NCBI GenBank assembly: GCA_950295325.1
Contig: OX485806.1
Span: 55,425,169-55,489,168 of the forward strand
Origin: Polytrichum commune
Lineage: Eukaryota > Streptophyta > Polytrichopsida > Polytrichales > Polytrichaceae
Length of the DNA stretch: 64,000 bases
Reading direction: 5' to 3'
Position 1 is the first letter of the stretch, and every line of letters begins with the position of its first letter. Below the pieces are notes generated by a model, which worked only from the letters and a program-made list of their open reading frames with translations, did no database searches and was not told the DNA's origin. A program made the position numbers and the translations under genes. Below are positions 45,107 to 58,016 of this stretch, piece after piece.

Positions 45107-46042
45107 AGAATGACCCCTCTTTGCATCTTCAAATGGTTGGCAAAGAGCAATACCCACCGCAAAATTAGATTCATCACAATAAATTTTCAAGGGTAGATCC
45201 CAATTGGGAGAGATTAAAAACGGGGTCGCTCGTGAGCTTATATTATAAAACATGAAAGCATTTTCAAATTTTTTAGTCCAATTAAACGGTACATCCTTCT
45301 TTGTTAGGTTCGTGAGAGGAATAGCTGTAATGACATAGTCCTCGATGGCCTCCCGATACCATCCAATATGGCCCAATGCAGTCCGCACCTTCGGCACATT
45401 TTTCGGTGGCGGTAGTACGACAATGATTTTTACCTTTTTGGGGTCCGGTAACCTAAATTCTTCCGAGTCCAAATGTCCTAGCAAGATACCACGCAAAACA
45501 AACAATTTTTTTTCCTCATGATACATGATATTTTCAGCAATATTCAAAGCAAGCCCATATATCTTTAAAATGACTCTCCTTCGGACCGTGTAAACAAAAA
45601 TCATTAATAAAAACCGCCATCGACTTATATAAAAGATCGGAAAAAATATACCTCATCACCTTTTGGATTATAGCCGAGGTATTACATAATCTAAATGGCA
45701 TCAGTACATATATAAATGTCCTTCACGGTGTGGTTACGTCATTTTAAACCAATCGCTTTGCACCATATGAATCTGGTTGTATCCGGACTAACCATCTGCA
45801 AACGAATATATATTATGACAAGCGATCTCTTCTAAAATATTGTTTATAAAAAAGTAGCAGTAAATGATCTTTGAGCGTGACCTTATTTAAGGCCCTATAA
45901 TCGATGCAAAACCTCAATTTTTGGGCATTTATCATTAAAATCAAGTTCTTCGCAAAAATCTATTATTTTGACAAACATAAAATATTCTACCTCGACCTCG
46001 GAAGTGGGATTAGGTCAAAGTCATTTGGCAAACTCGTCATCT
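45107..46042 (-). pseudogene. Tat-like reverse transcriptase remnant
   Basis: From the upstream side: CIDYRALNKVTLKDH (near 45910-45870), then MPFRLCNTSAIIQKVM and MAVFINDF (near 45700-45600, where the catalytic YVDD-type box would be; IND replaces it), then a long clean frame 45604-45107. That frame holds GILLGHLDSEEFRLPDPKKV, FNWTKKFENAF and the RNase H start DLPLKIYCDESNFAVGIALCQ. RT synthesises cDNA. The N-terminal part has several stops and the catalytic box looks altered. Confidence 0.82.
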
Positions 46043-46047
46043 GCCTC

Positions 46048-47123
46048 TGTGAGCCCAAAATTGATGCCCACATTGGTTGTTAACACTTGTAAAACATTAC
46101 AAGTGGTATTTTGGTGATTTATGATTATTCACAAAAATATAAAAAGAGTGAAGCTTGAAGAAAGCTTAGTTTGAAACATTAGGTTTTTGTGGAGTGGATT
46201 TAAGTAGGAGAATGACAAACTTTGGTAAAGTGTGGTAGGTAGAAAACCAAGGTTAGTTAAATGTTTGAATTAGGATCCTTGTTGATCATTTGAGGGAGGA
46301 AGGCTTAGGAGATAGGATAAGAGCCTACAAAGTAGGAGGAAATCTCGAGGGCTTATCGTGAGCCTTGAGGGTGCTCACCCCCTCAAACTCACTATATAAT
46401 CCCTCATTCTTCCCTCACTCATCATCTCTTTCCTTCGTGCTCCTTGGCACTCTATGTGTTATAAGTGTGGGTGCGTGGGAAGCAAGATAGGAGCACGTGT
46501 GTGTGCATGGATGTAAGGTTAGGAGCCAAGGCTAGTTGGCCTTGAAGAGGGCTTGACCTCTTGTTAGTAATAGTTGGACGTGAATGATTTAAAGTTCAAT
46601 TTATGGCTTTGTTTGAATACTTGGATTTACATTGATTAGCCTTATACTTATGCGGATGTGCAAAGTCTCTTATTGGAGCATTTAGTTTTGTTGGACTTCA
46701 TATGAATTTTTGAGAGCCAAAAAATCGAGACTATGTCCAAACTTCCAAAAACTAGTGAAAAAATGTAGATTCAAAGGGAACAACGTAGAATTACGACCAT
46801 ATACTTTGTGGCAGTAGAAATATTATTGCATATTCATGTAGAGGACTTCATTACCTATCCATGGATACCAATAACTCATTTTTTGGACTTCATATGAATT
46901 TTTGAGAGCCAAAAAACCGAAACTATGTCCAAACTTCCAAACTTCCAAACTTCGAGATTAAGGAGTGTAAGAAGACATAGTATAGACTTGGCTAAGTTGC
47001 GTATATTCCAACGATAGATTGGAATCATACATTGTGTTACAAAGAGAGAAATCTCTACATGTCATTATAAACTTCTCCATTCAGGCCAGGACGAAAATGA
47101 AGGGTGGAGGCTTTTTGGTGACA
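46048..47123 (+). mobile_element. Solo LTR-B (copy 1)
   Basis: 1,076 bp, TGTGAGCCCAAAATTG...GGTGACA, target duplication GCCTC (46043-46047 and 47124-47128). A TATA-like ACTATATAATCC lies near 46391, followed by a pyrimidine-rich stretch typical of a transcription start. It sits in the Tat-like element upstream of its RT. Confidence 0.9.
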
Positions 47124-47128
47124 GCCTC

Positions 47129-47830
47129 CTATCCATACAATTCGGGGCCCAAACATTTTAGGGATCCTACACCGCCTTCATCTTTAGGTTTTTCTTCTTT
47201 AGTGTATCATTGGCATCATCATCAGTTTCCTCATCACTATCGTAGGAATAATGACTACTTGATAGAACCTCATGTTTGGCACGTTTTACGATACGAGGTT
47301 CCACCTTATTGGTAAACTTGGATTCCACCTCTATATCCCCTACCCTGGATGTGGATTTCAATGATCTAGACGGCATGCTTGGAGGTAACATAGAAGTGAG
47401 TAAGGGTGTAGAATACTTCGAATTCACCGTCGGAATTTTTATCGCATAATGAGTTGCCGATGTATAAGGAGAAATAAATACTTCCCAAGGTGGATTCACC
47501 TTTGTAGATACGATCATCGTTAACCAAATTTATGACAACAACATTAGAAAGACTTTGAACATGCACCTTTCGATCTTGCTTTTGATTTCCATCAAATAAT
47601 GGAAAAAGAACCATCGGCATAGTGGGCAGAAGACTGACCGATTGCACAACGGGAAATGTATTCGTGATAAGCATTATCGGAGGTGGATCCGGCGGTTGGC
47701 GTCGGTGGAACACTCTCACCTTATTCCTCTACTTCGTTATTTTCCAACCGATTATTATGGGTTTGAGATCTCGTTATTCTTCGGTTAATCGAATTTGAAA
47801 CACGCATTTCATCTTTAACATCTAATTTAA
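47129..47830 (-). pseudogene. Upstream pol/gag part of the Tat-like element
   Basis: Minus-strand frames from 47719 and 47517 are hydrophobic/Pro-rich, then acidic (DSDEETDDDAND). One includes VVINLVNDDRIYKGES. No catalytic motif is visible. The position, upstream of the RT across the solo LTR-B, suggests gag-pol linker or protease-flanking sequence. Confidence 0.4.
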
Positions 47831-49924
47831 GAAATAGAATTCAATGAACAAATAGGATTTTCACAAGACTTACCTTCGTGGACGACAATATGCTGCATCA
47901 CCGCCGCATATGCCTTACCTTCTTCTTGCCTCTAAAACGTAGTATTGTCGGAGTTTTCGTATGTCAATGGTAGTTGTACATCGGGATGAGTCGAAATGCT
48001 CGAATATTTTAAAACTTCTAACTATTTCAAAAGAAATATGAAGAAATCAGATTTATATGAGCTACCTTACGGAAATGCTTATAACTTTTGGTGAACATTT
48101 TAGATTTCAATGAAACTAGTATCAATAGAGAGATAAATTTAAGCCCTATCCAGACATATAAAATGATTGAAAATTGACTTTCCAACTAGCCGAAATAAAG
48201 ATATAAAGTTACAAGTACCATAGCAGAAGTTGTTTTACGAAAACGCTCATAACTTCTAGACATAATTTTATAGTTCAAAAAATTTATTTTTTTGGAATAT
48301 ATCTATGCATATAAGATTTGTTGGAATCAGACTGAAAGGTAAAGCGTGACAAGCTTCTAAAGTATGTTGTATTTTTTTGGTTCAAAATCAGTAACTAATA
48401 TGATATTCTATATGAACTAATTTTACTCCACTAACAAGAAAAAAAAATAAGGATGTAATTTGAATACAAAGAGACAAACACTAAATCAAATACAAAAATA
48501 ATTTATTTAATTAATAAAACAACCTACTCCTTCTCAAGGAGCACAAACAATCAACCTACTAAACACTAACAATGGTCTTTTGATGCACGACGTGGATCGT
48601 TCCTTTGCAATTAACTAAGAAGACTCACGATGAGAAATCATGTAAATTTATAATTTCTTGAGAACTACCGTGCCTCATTAATATGTTCGGTCTTGAATTA
48701 ATAATCTTTCTTTTCTCCTTATGGTTTGAATATAATAAATGGAGGAAAACCATCTCATTCTTATATATTCTCACTTTCAATATAAGACATCACTGATAAT
48801 AAGAACAACTAGAGTAGAGAAGGTTTCAAGAGGTGTAACAATATCATAGATAACAATATAAATTTCAATAAGTTGTATAAATCTCCAAGAGGAGTTAAAG
48901 CTCTTGATTCATAAACATCAATCATATTATTTAATATGTCACTTTCATAACTTAAAATAATAATGAAGAAGATCTCATATTCTTGAGTCTTTCTTCTTTA
49001 AGCTCAAGTGTTATTACTTATAATGTTATGACTTTAAGATTTGTATGCATGTAGTAATTTATGTAATTCTTACTTATGTTGAATCACTATATATCAAAAA
49101 AAAAATGTAGTTAATTGTTTATAATGTTATACTTTTACTACAAAGTGTTTCTTGATGATGAAAAAAATTTGACATCATTCTTACATTACTCTGTTGAGTG
49201 TTTATTCAAGAGAGACAAATCTTTCAACTTGTTATGACATCCAACAACTCACAAAGAATCTTTAAGATAAAGAATTTCCAATTTGAATAACAATCATCGT
49301 GAGTGGTTTATCAATAGTCAATCTTAATTCATTCATCAAACTTTGATGTGTTAGTTTTCATAGTATCTTGTCAATATCTTTACAACTCATTTAAGCATAG
49401 AATAAGTTTGATACTCATACATAAGTCGCATAATAATTATCACATATACGAGTCAAATATGTAGTTTATATTAATAAGCTTCTATTCAATTAATCATATC
49501 TATCCTTTAAAGGGGTTTAGTAATCGTTAAGAAGACTCGCTCACAATCATTCGAGAAATGCATGTAATTCTTTATAAATCAATTTTGATCACTCAATCAC
49601 TTATATATATTCCCCTTTTGAGGAGTTCAATGATAACTTCCACTTTGAAAGACAATCTTGTTCTCTTCATTCAAGTCGTATGATTTTTACTTCATCATCA
49701 CGATGTCTCTCAAAGTTCCATTGATTCTCCGAATATCCTTGAGTGCTTTGTTCTCACCTTCACACCAAGCTTTTGAGTTCTTGGTCAAAGGAGTCTACTC
49801 TTCTCTTGGTTATCAATCACTTAAATTACATAAGTACCATTTAACAACTTGTAGTTCAATTTGAGAGAGAAAGAGAGATCACTCATATTTGTGGATAAGA
49901 TAAGTATATTGCAAAAGATACGCA

Positions 49925-50265
49925 ACACTTAAGGACTTAAAGAATTTAGTCTCCGCCGTATGAAAGACTCGCAAGACCGAGGGACCTAAAGAAGTTACGC
50001 TCGGCCGAACTGAAGATCCGCAAATTGAAGGACCTAAGGAACTTACACGCAAGCAAATTGAAGATCTGTGAGATTGAGGGACCTAAAGATATTAATCTCA
50101 GCCAAATTAAAAAATTGTGAAACATAGGGACCCAAAGAACTTTGGTTCGTCCGACTTAAAAATCCTTGAGATTGAAGGACCCAAAGAACTTAGACTTGAC
50201 TTGAAGACCTTAGAACCTAGAAGACTCAAGGAACTTAGACTCAGTTTGAAGACTATAAAGACTAG
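49925..50265 (+). repeat. Diverged tandem repeat of about 60 bp
   Basis: Five to six units with the pattern GGACCTAAAGAA(C/G)TTA followed by a C/G-rich word and GAAGATC or GAGATTGA. Units are quite diverged from each other. It is open over part of its length on the plus strand but not interpreted as coding. Confidence 0.7.
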
Positions 50266-50844
50266 GGGGACAAAACTTACCAAAACAAGTTCTAAAGTAA
50301 GGAAAAGTCTACCAAAACTTCAAAAAAAATTTCAAAGCATTTTTTATTCCAAGATTTAAGGGAAACTCCCAAGTTTCTTGAATCGTAGATTTCAAGGAAT
50401 TTTTTCAAAACCAAACCATTAAAAAAAACTTTAAAATACAAAAGTGACCTTCAATGAGAATTCATGATCATATGAAAGATTCTCCAAAACAATGATGGTT
50501 TTAAAATGAATCAATAAACTTACTTGTACATCAAATGCTTTCAAATAATTATTGGATTTGGGGTTTACAATGAAACTTGAATTGATGTGTGAAATCCAAT
50601 TTGAACATGAACTTGTAAACCTGGGACATCTATCCCTTGGGGATACTTGAAAGGTTATACAAAGTACATTATACCAATCTAAATACCAATGTTGATATGC
50701 ATATGACCACCTTCAAAGAGTTGGGAATTATGAGAAATTTAATTCTGATAAGAATAATGTTCATGTAACTGGTCAACATCGAGTTACATCGCCTAAGGCT
50801 GAGAATTGAAGGTTTAGGGTTTTGGGTTTAGGATTTTGAGTGTT

Positions 50845-51125
50845 TTTTGAACTCTCTTGAGGTGTAAAAAGTCTAGTTTGAATGATTTGAGAGTATAAGG
50901 CATTAGCGGTGAAGAAGATTTTATTTGAGTGATTTGAATGTCTTTCAAATTCTCTTGAGGTGTAGAAAATCTTATTTGAAAGATTTGAGAGTGTAAAGCA
51001 TTTGAGGTGAAGAAAATCCTATGTGGGTGATTCTAGTGTCTTAAAAACTTTCATGAGATGTAGAAGATCTAACTTGATATATTTGAAAGTGTAAGGCATT
51101 TAGGATGAAAAATATATTGTTTGAG
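50845..51125 (+). repeat. Tandem repeat of about 100 bp
   Basis: About three units of TCTCTTGAGGTGTA(G/A)AAA...GATTTGAGAGTGTAA(G/A)GCATT...GGTGAAGAAAAT. Diverged; no coding role seen. Confidence 0.65.
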
Positions 51126-51847
51126 TGTTTTGTACGTATATCCAAGTGTATGATAGCATCATTTGAGAGCGAGCCGTTAGAATTATTGACAAGTTCAATG
51201 GAAGGAATGTCGTTGACATCTATGGATCCTTAGAATATTGGAATCTTTGGATCATTGGATGAATCCTAGGAACCTCCACCTTCCAATGCCGATCTTAAAG
51301 TGTTGAAAAATTACCAAAGAAGGCCATATCCATGATCGGCCTCAACTTGCCGAACAACCAACTTACAAACATCAAGAGTTGCGAAGAACCCGCAGAGGCA
51401 TGGAAGACCTTTAGCAACATTCACGAGATACAAAGTTTGTCATTATTGTTCATCATTGTGCAAGCCATCTACATGATGATATCATGAAATAATTCTATGA
51501 TTCCCTTCCCACACATGCGACATCTTGCCAAAAAAAATTCTCAAGTGAGCATATCAAAATAGAAGATATTTGAACTTGTCATTATTGCTCTACCAATGCT
51601 TATTTCAAGCAGTGTTCTTCAATGGACCAACATTCCAAACATTTCCATGATTATTAAATGTGAAAATATACATATGTTTATCTTTTTCCCCATATCCATT
51701 CATAAAAATTCATTTGCAAGTATCTCCACATCATGCTCTTAAATGGGCCTAACCAATGGTAATGATATAAGAGTAAAGAAGGGATGAAAAACCTACATTT
51801 AGAAACTAGCTTGAAAATTGTTGTAGTTAATTTCAATGTTGTCGGCA

Positions 51848-52860
51848 TGTGGTGCTTTTGGGCACCTCCCTCCAAGCCCTTTGGTATGGGTGGCCTACCT
51901 TAGCAGGTGCTCAAGCCCAAACCCGGATGTTATGATATTTCATGAGTGCTTCGGTTTGTGAAGGGAATTGATAATCACGTCATATCCTTTCAGTAGGTTG
52001 TACCTAAATCTTAAGTACCTTAAATGATTATCTAAGTTACATCAATTTCCCTAACTTAATGCCTAATCTATATTAGTTTATGCGTAAATGCATCACCTTT
52101 AGGATCAAAGCAACCTAAACCTAATGAATGAAATAACCTAGGCTATACCTCTTGTGTGCGCATCACCTTTTAGTTATTTTTTGCTCGAATTGACGGAATA
52201 ACGAGTGGACTTGCTTCATCAATTGGGCCACATCTAAGTCCTAACCTCTTATGAATTAAATTTCTAAACAAGCGAACTGTAATTAAGTCCCACCCTCTCA
52301 ACATTTCTTTTTAGTTTATGGTTGATTGAACGGAGCCTATATTATCAAATTCATACATTATAGCATCACCACCTATTTGGTTGTTGCACACCCTAACCCG
52401 AATCCTTTAAGGCCCTGTGTGGGTTACTTGAAAGTTGATTAATACAGCCACCCTTTGATCTTTGGTACCAGAGGGGGTAGTGTGAATCATCCAAGTTAAG
52501 TTTTCGGTTGGTTTTTTGTCTATAGGGGTTATACAAGTTTTGTTGGTTGTTAAGTAGTGTAACACGGTTTGACCATGAAATTTCAACTAAATCTGACCGG
52601 AAAATAAGGCAACCTATGTGTTCAACCTGTTGCACAATCTTCCAACCCTTGGGGCCAACAACATGATGGTGGTTTCGTGGGTCATTACTCTCACCTTACC
52701 ACCTATAATACGTAGATTGGTCATGTCGGAGATCAACACACAAACGAGCTATGAACAAAAAAATACTACCCTAACAGTTAACCGAAAGGTTGCACACACA
52801 TGGGAGTCAGGATCTCCCGTTGGCGGCTAGATGGGTGCTAATCCCTAAGCCTTACATGGA
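51848..52860 (+). repeat. Partial LTR-D copy
   Basis: Starts TGTGGTGCTTTTGGG and is similar, in opposite orientation, to the first kilobase of the LTR-D at 60943-58017. Shared blocks include CAAGCCC(A)AACCCGGATG, a TTCAACCTGTTGC(A/G)CAATCTTC run and GGGGCCAACAACAT. Similarity fades after about 52860, and no 3' end or target duplication was found. Confidence 0.7.
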
Positions 52861-55785
52861 TAGTTGGATTCGGTTAGGATTTACCTTTGCCGCAATTCCA
52901 CATAGGTAAGGCAAACAAAGGTGAAAGTAAATAAGGGCCAAGAAATGATTTCTTGGTTAACCTTAGGATTTTCTTCCCATACCTAAAGAATATAAAGATA
53001 GATTCTAGGCTATAATCTATTACATCTTGAATGTAAAAGAATATGAAGATCATATGAGCTCTTTCCGAGGATGTCCAGAAGAGCTATTTACATTTTCTTT
53101 GAGAAATTAAATATATGATAAATTAAAAGGACGACACATATGATAATTAGGCACCTCCTCTCACTATATATAGAGTTAGGATTAGCCTTAGAATACCTTA
53201 CCTTATTCATGTCGATAGGCTATACAAGGGTTAGGTCCCTTATATCCTTTACCAATTTGGAATATACAAGCTTTAAGCTCAACCTTCTTCATAGTTATTA
53301 CAGGTGGAGCCAAAGTAAAGTTTAGACATAGTTTAGTTGAGTGATGGTGAATGCAATTTGAGATGTCCTATAGCAACTCACATGAAGTTAAATATTACAT
53401 AAGTTAGAGCGAGGTAGCTTATGAAGCAAATCGATTTGGAAAACTTGACATAGAAATTGATAAACAATTATAAAGGAGTGGCTTATGGAGTCAAACATTT
53501 GATGAGGAAATTGGATACCCACATGAGGTGAGAATAAACACAATATTGGATAGGAATTACATTGAGGTGATTATTACAAAAGTAAATGAAATTTAAAGGA
53601 TTTTAAGTGCGAGTGTCAACAATTGAAATTGAGAGATTATAGATGGAGAAGATTGGTTGATACACAAGGCAACTATAAAGAGTAAGAGAAAGAGAGGTGA
53701 TGAATGTAAAATTGTATGCGAATTTATTTCATGAAAACTAACTTCCATATAATTTGTCTCATTCTTCCTATCTTATAATTCTCGTAATATAATAAAGTTG
53801 TTTGGTAATTGATAATTTGGAAGAAACCCATGATCAAATCATTTCAATTACAAGTATATTATTATTCTACAAAATAAGCAGTTATCACAAAATATCAATG
53901 AACTCTATATACCTTAAAATATCTAAGAGCTTAATGAATCATAACTTGAATATTTTTGGAATATAATACAAGAAGTAATGAACAAGGATTGAAGTGCACT
54001 TGGACACACGTAGGAGGTTATTTAGTTACATTAAAGACAGTCATTTGGCCACTCAAGGAAGATTACATGTGACTTGGATACTTGTCACTTGAAATAAAAG
54101 TTACTTGATACTCGGTATTCGGTGACTTGAAAAAACTTACAACCATTTGGATATTCCAAGAAATATCATTAAGAGGTTGCACTAAAAATAAACTGTAATT
54201 TATATCATTGAGGAACCAAATGATACATGAGGATAATATAATTATTATAAGAAGATTGACTTAATTAAGTTAATAAGAAAATGGGAAATTAGTATAGGCA
54301 TTACTACACATGTGTAAAGGAATTCACTTTTACATGAGAAGAGAGTATCTAACAATTATTTCATTATTGTTAAAATACTATTCACACATGTTTCAACGGA
54401 AAGAAGTTCCAGTAACGGAAACTAACAATTATGAGACTAAAAATAAGACTTGCAAGAGAGGAAAAAATTTTGGAACAAAAAGTAACTTGGCTTCATTGAA
54501 AACGGTTACTTGGCTACTTACCGAATGTAAAAGAAAGGACAACCGCAAGACGATAATAATGCACAATGACAAAATTAGGTAGTTAGGTCGTCATAATCCG
54601 GACAATGCTCTAAGTCACTATGATGCAGTCAACCCTAGGAACAAGTAGAGGTAGTTGAGCTATACAATTACAAAGTTAGTGCTTACAAATTAAAAAACAG
54701 TTGAGATACCTTCATTCAGACATTCATAATTTTTACTCACTAACTTTAATTTAACAAGCTTAGGCTTTTGAAATTTTAATTTAATTTAAAATTCATTCAA
54801 AATCTCTGAATTAAATTGCAAGTCTGCTACATTTGATTGAAAATGGGTAGCAACTTATGGGTATGTTCAAATGGACATTACATTACTCATAATAATTCTA
54901 ACGGCAAGAACATGGCTTATGCCCACGATGAAAAATGGAAAGAATTTTTTTATTTTTTAATATGTTGAAAAAAAAAATCTTGGTTTAACTATAATTCTAG
55001 ATGGCTTTGCCATACAAAGTGAAGTGATATTTGTGAGGTAAAGAGGGGGTTTTATTACCTTTCAATGATATATTGGGACCCCCTCTTTCCCACTCATTGC
55101 GGGGTCCCTTCTTTTGAATGCTAGGGAACCAATTTCTCCGTGGCAAAGGGGGGATAACGCCACCTTGGAATCCATTTGCCCAAGCCCTAATATTGTCATG
55201 TCAATTTAGTTTGATTTTGAATTCTGGGTGACAATGTTGGCCATATGGACCTTTACCCTAGTTGGCAAATTTCTTACGCACGTGATTATCACCTTCATTT
55301 GTTTTTATTGGTTGCTTTCAAAAATAGATTTTTTTGGCTACCGCTTGATTTTTGTCAATGAAATGTTTTCTTGAAATTGGTTGTTTTCAATTTAACCTAC
55401 CTACTTACCATCTTGCTCCTTAATATTTTTGATTCGGATAAAGGGCATTTTTCTTTTACCCCTTTTATTCTAAATTCCCACTTCTTAAAGATTCTTATCA
55501 TAAAGGTAAAACACACCTAATCAACCTCGTAGGGTCTTTCTCTTAAAGCCATCTTAATATAAATGGTTCTTTGGTTAATTCTCCATATTAATAATCAAAT
55601 GTTTTTTTGTAAAACATTCAATTGTAAGCCTCATTTCCGTTGGAATCCAATATGATGCTCACAGTTATAATAGGGGCAGTAAAGATCAATCTCCAACTGA
55701 TGAAACAAAAAATATTCAAACGCATTGATTCAATGTGGACTGATGATTTGGATGAAGCAAAAACATTGGTGTAAAAGTTAGAACT
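52861..55785. other. No gene seen
   Basis: AT-rich DNA without readable protein motifs or clear repeats on either strand. Confidence 0.5.
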
Positions 55786-56084
55786 AAGACAAATGAAGAA
55801 AGAAAGATTCTTTGATTATAGTGAGAGCGGTGAATCAAGTGATGATTCAAAAGAAGAGTAATAAAACTAAGAGAAGTGTTTCATCAAATGATGACATTAA
55901 AACCCTCAAAGAAAATATAGAAGGATTGGCCTTGAAAAACATGAAGTTTTGAACACGTAAGATTTGTAGGCGATGCCAAATTAAAACGAATCATGTTTAA
56001 GAATGTCAGATGAAAAAATGTAACACTTGTAACATCATCACCTACAACATAAACAGGTGGGTATCTGAGAGGCATGAATCTTGG
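55786..56084 (+). pseudogene. Gag remnant with two CCHC-like knuckles
   Basis: After an acidic stretch (ESGESSDDSKEE) and a helical one (IKTLKENIEGLALKNMKF), two knuckle-like motifs follow: CRRCQIKTNHV-x-EC, with a stop inside, and CNTCNIITYNINRW, which has lost the His and last Cys. The same double arrangement is read on the minus strand near 63820-63700. Stops and lost metal ligands show decay. LTR-B copy 2 cuts it at 56090. Confidence 0.65.
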
Positions 56085-56089
56085 AGATC

Positions 56090-57036
56090 TGTGAGGCCAA
56101 ACTCACCACCCTTAAGCGTCCTAGTCCGGGTGATGGTTTTGATAATCACATGTGTCATACTAAAGCTCGTAGGAACATGGAATGTACTTCCATCTCAACA
56201 AGCTCCCAACTTACTTAAAATCATGATGCTTTATTAATGCTAGTCTCTTGAATAGGTAGAGCATTGGCCTTCTCAAGGGTCGACCAACTACTACACTTAA
56301 CCTTACTAAGTCCCCTACAAGTCTCTATGAATTCTACTAATTCCACTAATCCTTCTACTAATTCCCACACAACTCTAATTCTAAAATTCAATTCTATAAG
56401 ATGAACAACAAGAGGGAGAGAGAGAGGAGAAGAGAAGAGAGAGGGTAAGGGGCCTTGTATGAACATCTCCCCTTTACCCACACTCCCCTCTCAATACAAC
56501 ATGCTCATGTGCCCACACACACGTGTGCACTCACACGTGCAAGATGGAAGAGCGCGAAGGAAGAGAGAGTGAATAGGAACACAAGTGAGTGAAGAAGGTG
56601 AGAGAAAGGAATATATAGGGGAAGGGAAAGGGTGAGCACCCCTCAAAGCTCAAGATAAGCCCCTCGATCCTCTCCTACTTCGTAGGCTCTTATCCTATCC
56701 GCCAAGTAAGCTCCTCGATCCTCTCCTACTTCGTATGCTCTTATCCTATCCGCTAAGCCTTCAACTCCTAAACCAACAAGATGGATCCCAATTCAAATAT
56801 TTAAACTCAAGGAGTTCCCCTTGGTCCACCACATGCTACACTCACCTAACCAAAGAACTTCCTTCATGCCGCTAAGCTTCTAATTAACTACACCACATAA
56901 GCCTAAGGCCTAAACATAACTTCACACCAAGCCTCACTCTTTTTATATTTTTGAGAATAATTATAAAACATCAAAATGTAATTCCTAATGGTTTCAAAGG
57001 GTTAATAACACATGTGGGCATCATTTTGGGCTCACA
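56090..57036 (-). mobile_element. Solo LTR-B (copy 2)
   Basis: 947 bp, starting TGTGAGGCC and ending GGGCTCACA on the plus strand, with target duplication AGATC (56085-56089 and 57037-57041). In its own orientation it has a TATA-like TATATATTCC near 56612, then a CT-rich tract. A 50-60 bp block (CCCTCGATCCTCTCCTACTT) is duplicated near 56660-56755. The gag frame on either side rejoins across it. Confidence 0.9.
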
Positions 57037-57041
57037 AGATC

Positions 57042-58011
57042 TTGAGAGAGATGATATGGTTTAAATTAAATATAACCCAAATCCAATGACAGGACAAGAA
57101 GAACGATCCTTTAAACGAGAAATGAATAAAAAATATATATATATTTAAACTAAAACTTGATTTTTTTTAATCCCCATATAGGGAAGGTAATTACTAGCGG
57201 GAAGCAAGAAATCCCTACCGAGGAAATGAATATCACAAAATTAAACAGTTATTAAACCTTTATAGGCCCAATGACAACTACAAAAATGATTGATGATTTG
57301 GAAATGAAGAATACCACCCCTACAAGAGCCAAGATTATTGAAAGGAAGATGGATACCACTACTGAGGAGGCCTTAGAAAACCTATCAACCTTGACAAGTA
57401 TGAATATACCAAAAACTTCATATATTGTAACAATACCAAAGCAAGGCCAATAACTAGGTATATTGACAAACCTCAATGAGAAGGCAACCCCAACAAGTGT
57501 TTATACTATCATCAAAAGGGACACAAAAAACTATAATGTCTGCATTTCATTTAACATCAACAAAAATTGAATGGATTTAGGATCACAAAACCAACCATAG
57601 GAGCTAAGGTAGTGTCTTTTGTTGCGTGCATAATGATAATTTTAGAAAATGTGATGAACCACACAAAAACAAACATTTCTATAGGATTGATGCTAGAAAT
57701 GACCCGCTATTGTAAGAAATAAATAATTGTTACTCTTACTAGCTAGGAAGAAAAGTTAGAAGAATTGACTCACATATACCAAATAACGACAAAAACTTTA
57801 GATGATAAAAATGCCAATGATATCAATAATTGTCAAGAACAAACAAGAACCAAATGCATTAATCGATGGTGGATTAAGAATGAACATCATCACAAATATA
57901 CAAAAAATGAAATAATGACTCAAAAAAGTAAAACCTTGTTGTTTACAATAAAAATGGCAAACCAAAAGAAGATCGTGCCCAAAAAACTCATATGAGACGT
58001 AAAACTTGATG
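57042..58011 (+). pseudogene. Gag/protease-linker remnant
   Basis: Continues the gag remnant after the solo LTR-B. It contains a third knuckle-like motif CLYYHQKGHKKL (57498-57533, first pair CxxY instead of CxxC, followed by a stop), matching CYNCHQQGHKKSYC of the minus-strand copy at 63.2 kb. Frames are short and interrupted. It leads into the protease fragment beyond the LTR-D insertion. Confidence 0.6.
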
Positions 58012-58016
58012 TAGGT

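Larger units (their letters stand above)
47831..51847. other. AT-rich stretch without genes, two tandem repeats
   Basis: No recognisable coding sequence. It holds the tandem repeats at 49925-50265 and 50845-51125. Confidence 0.55.
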
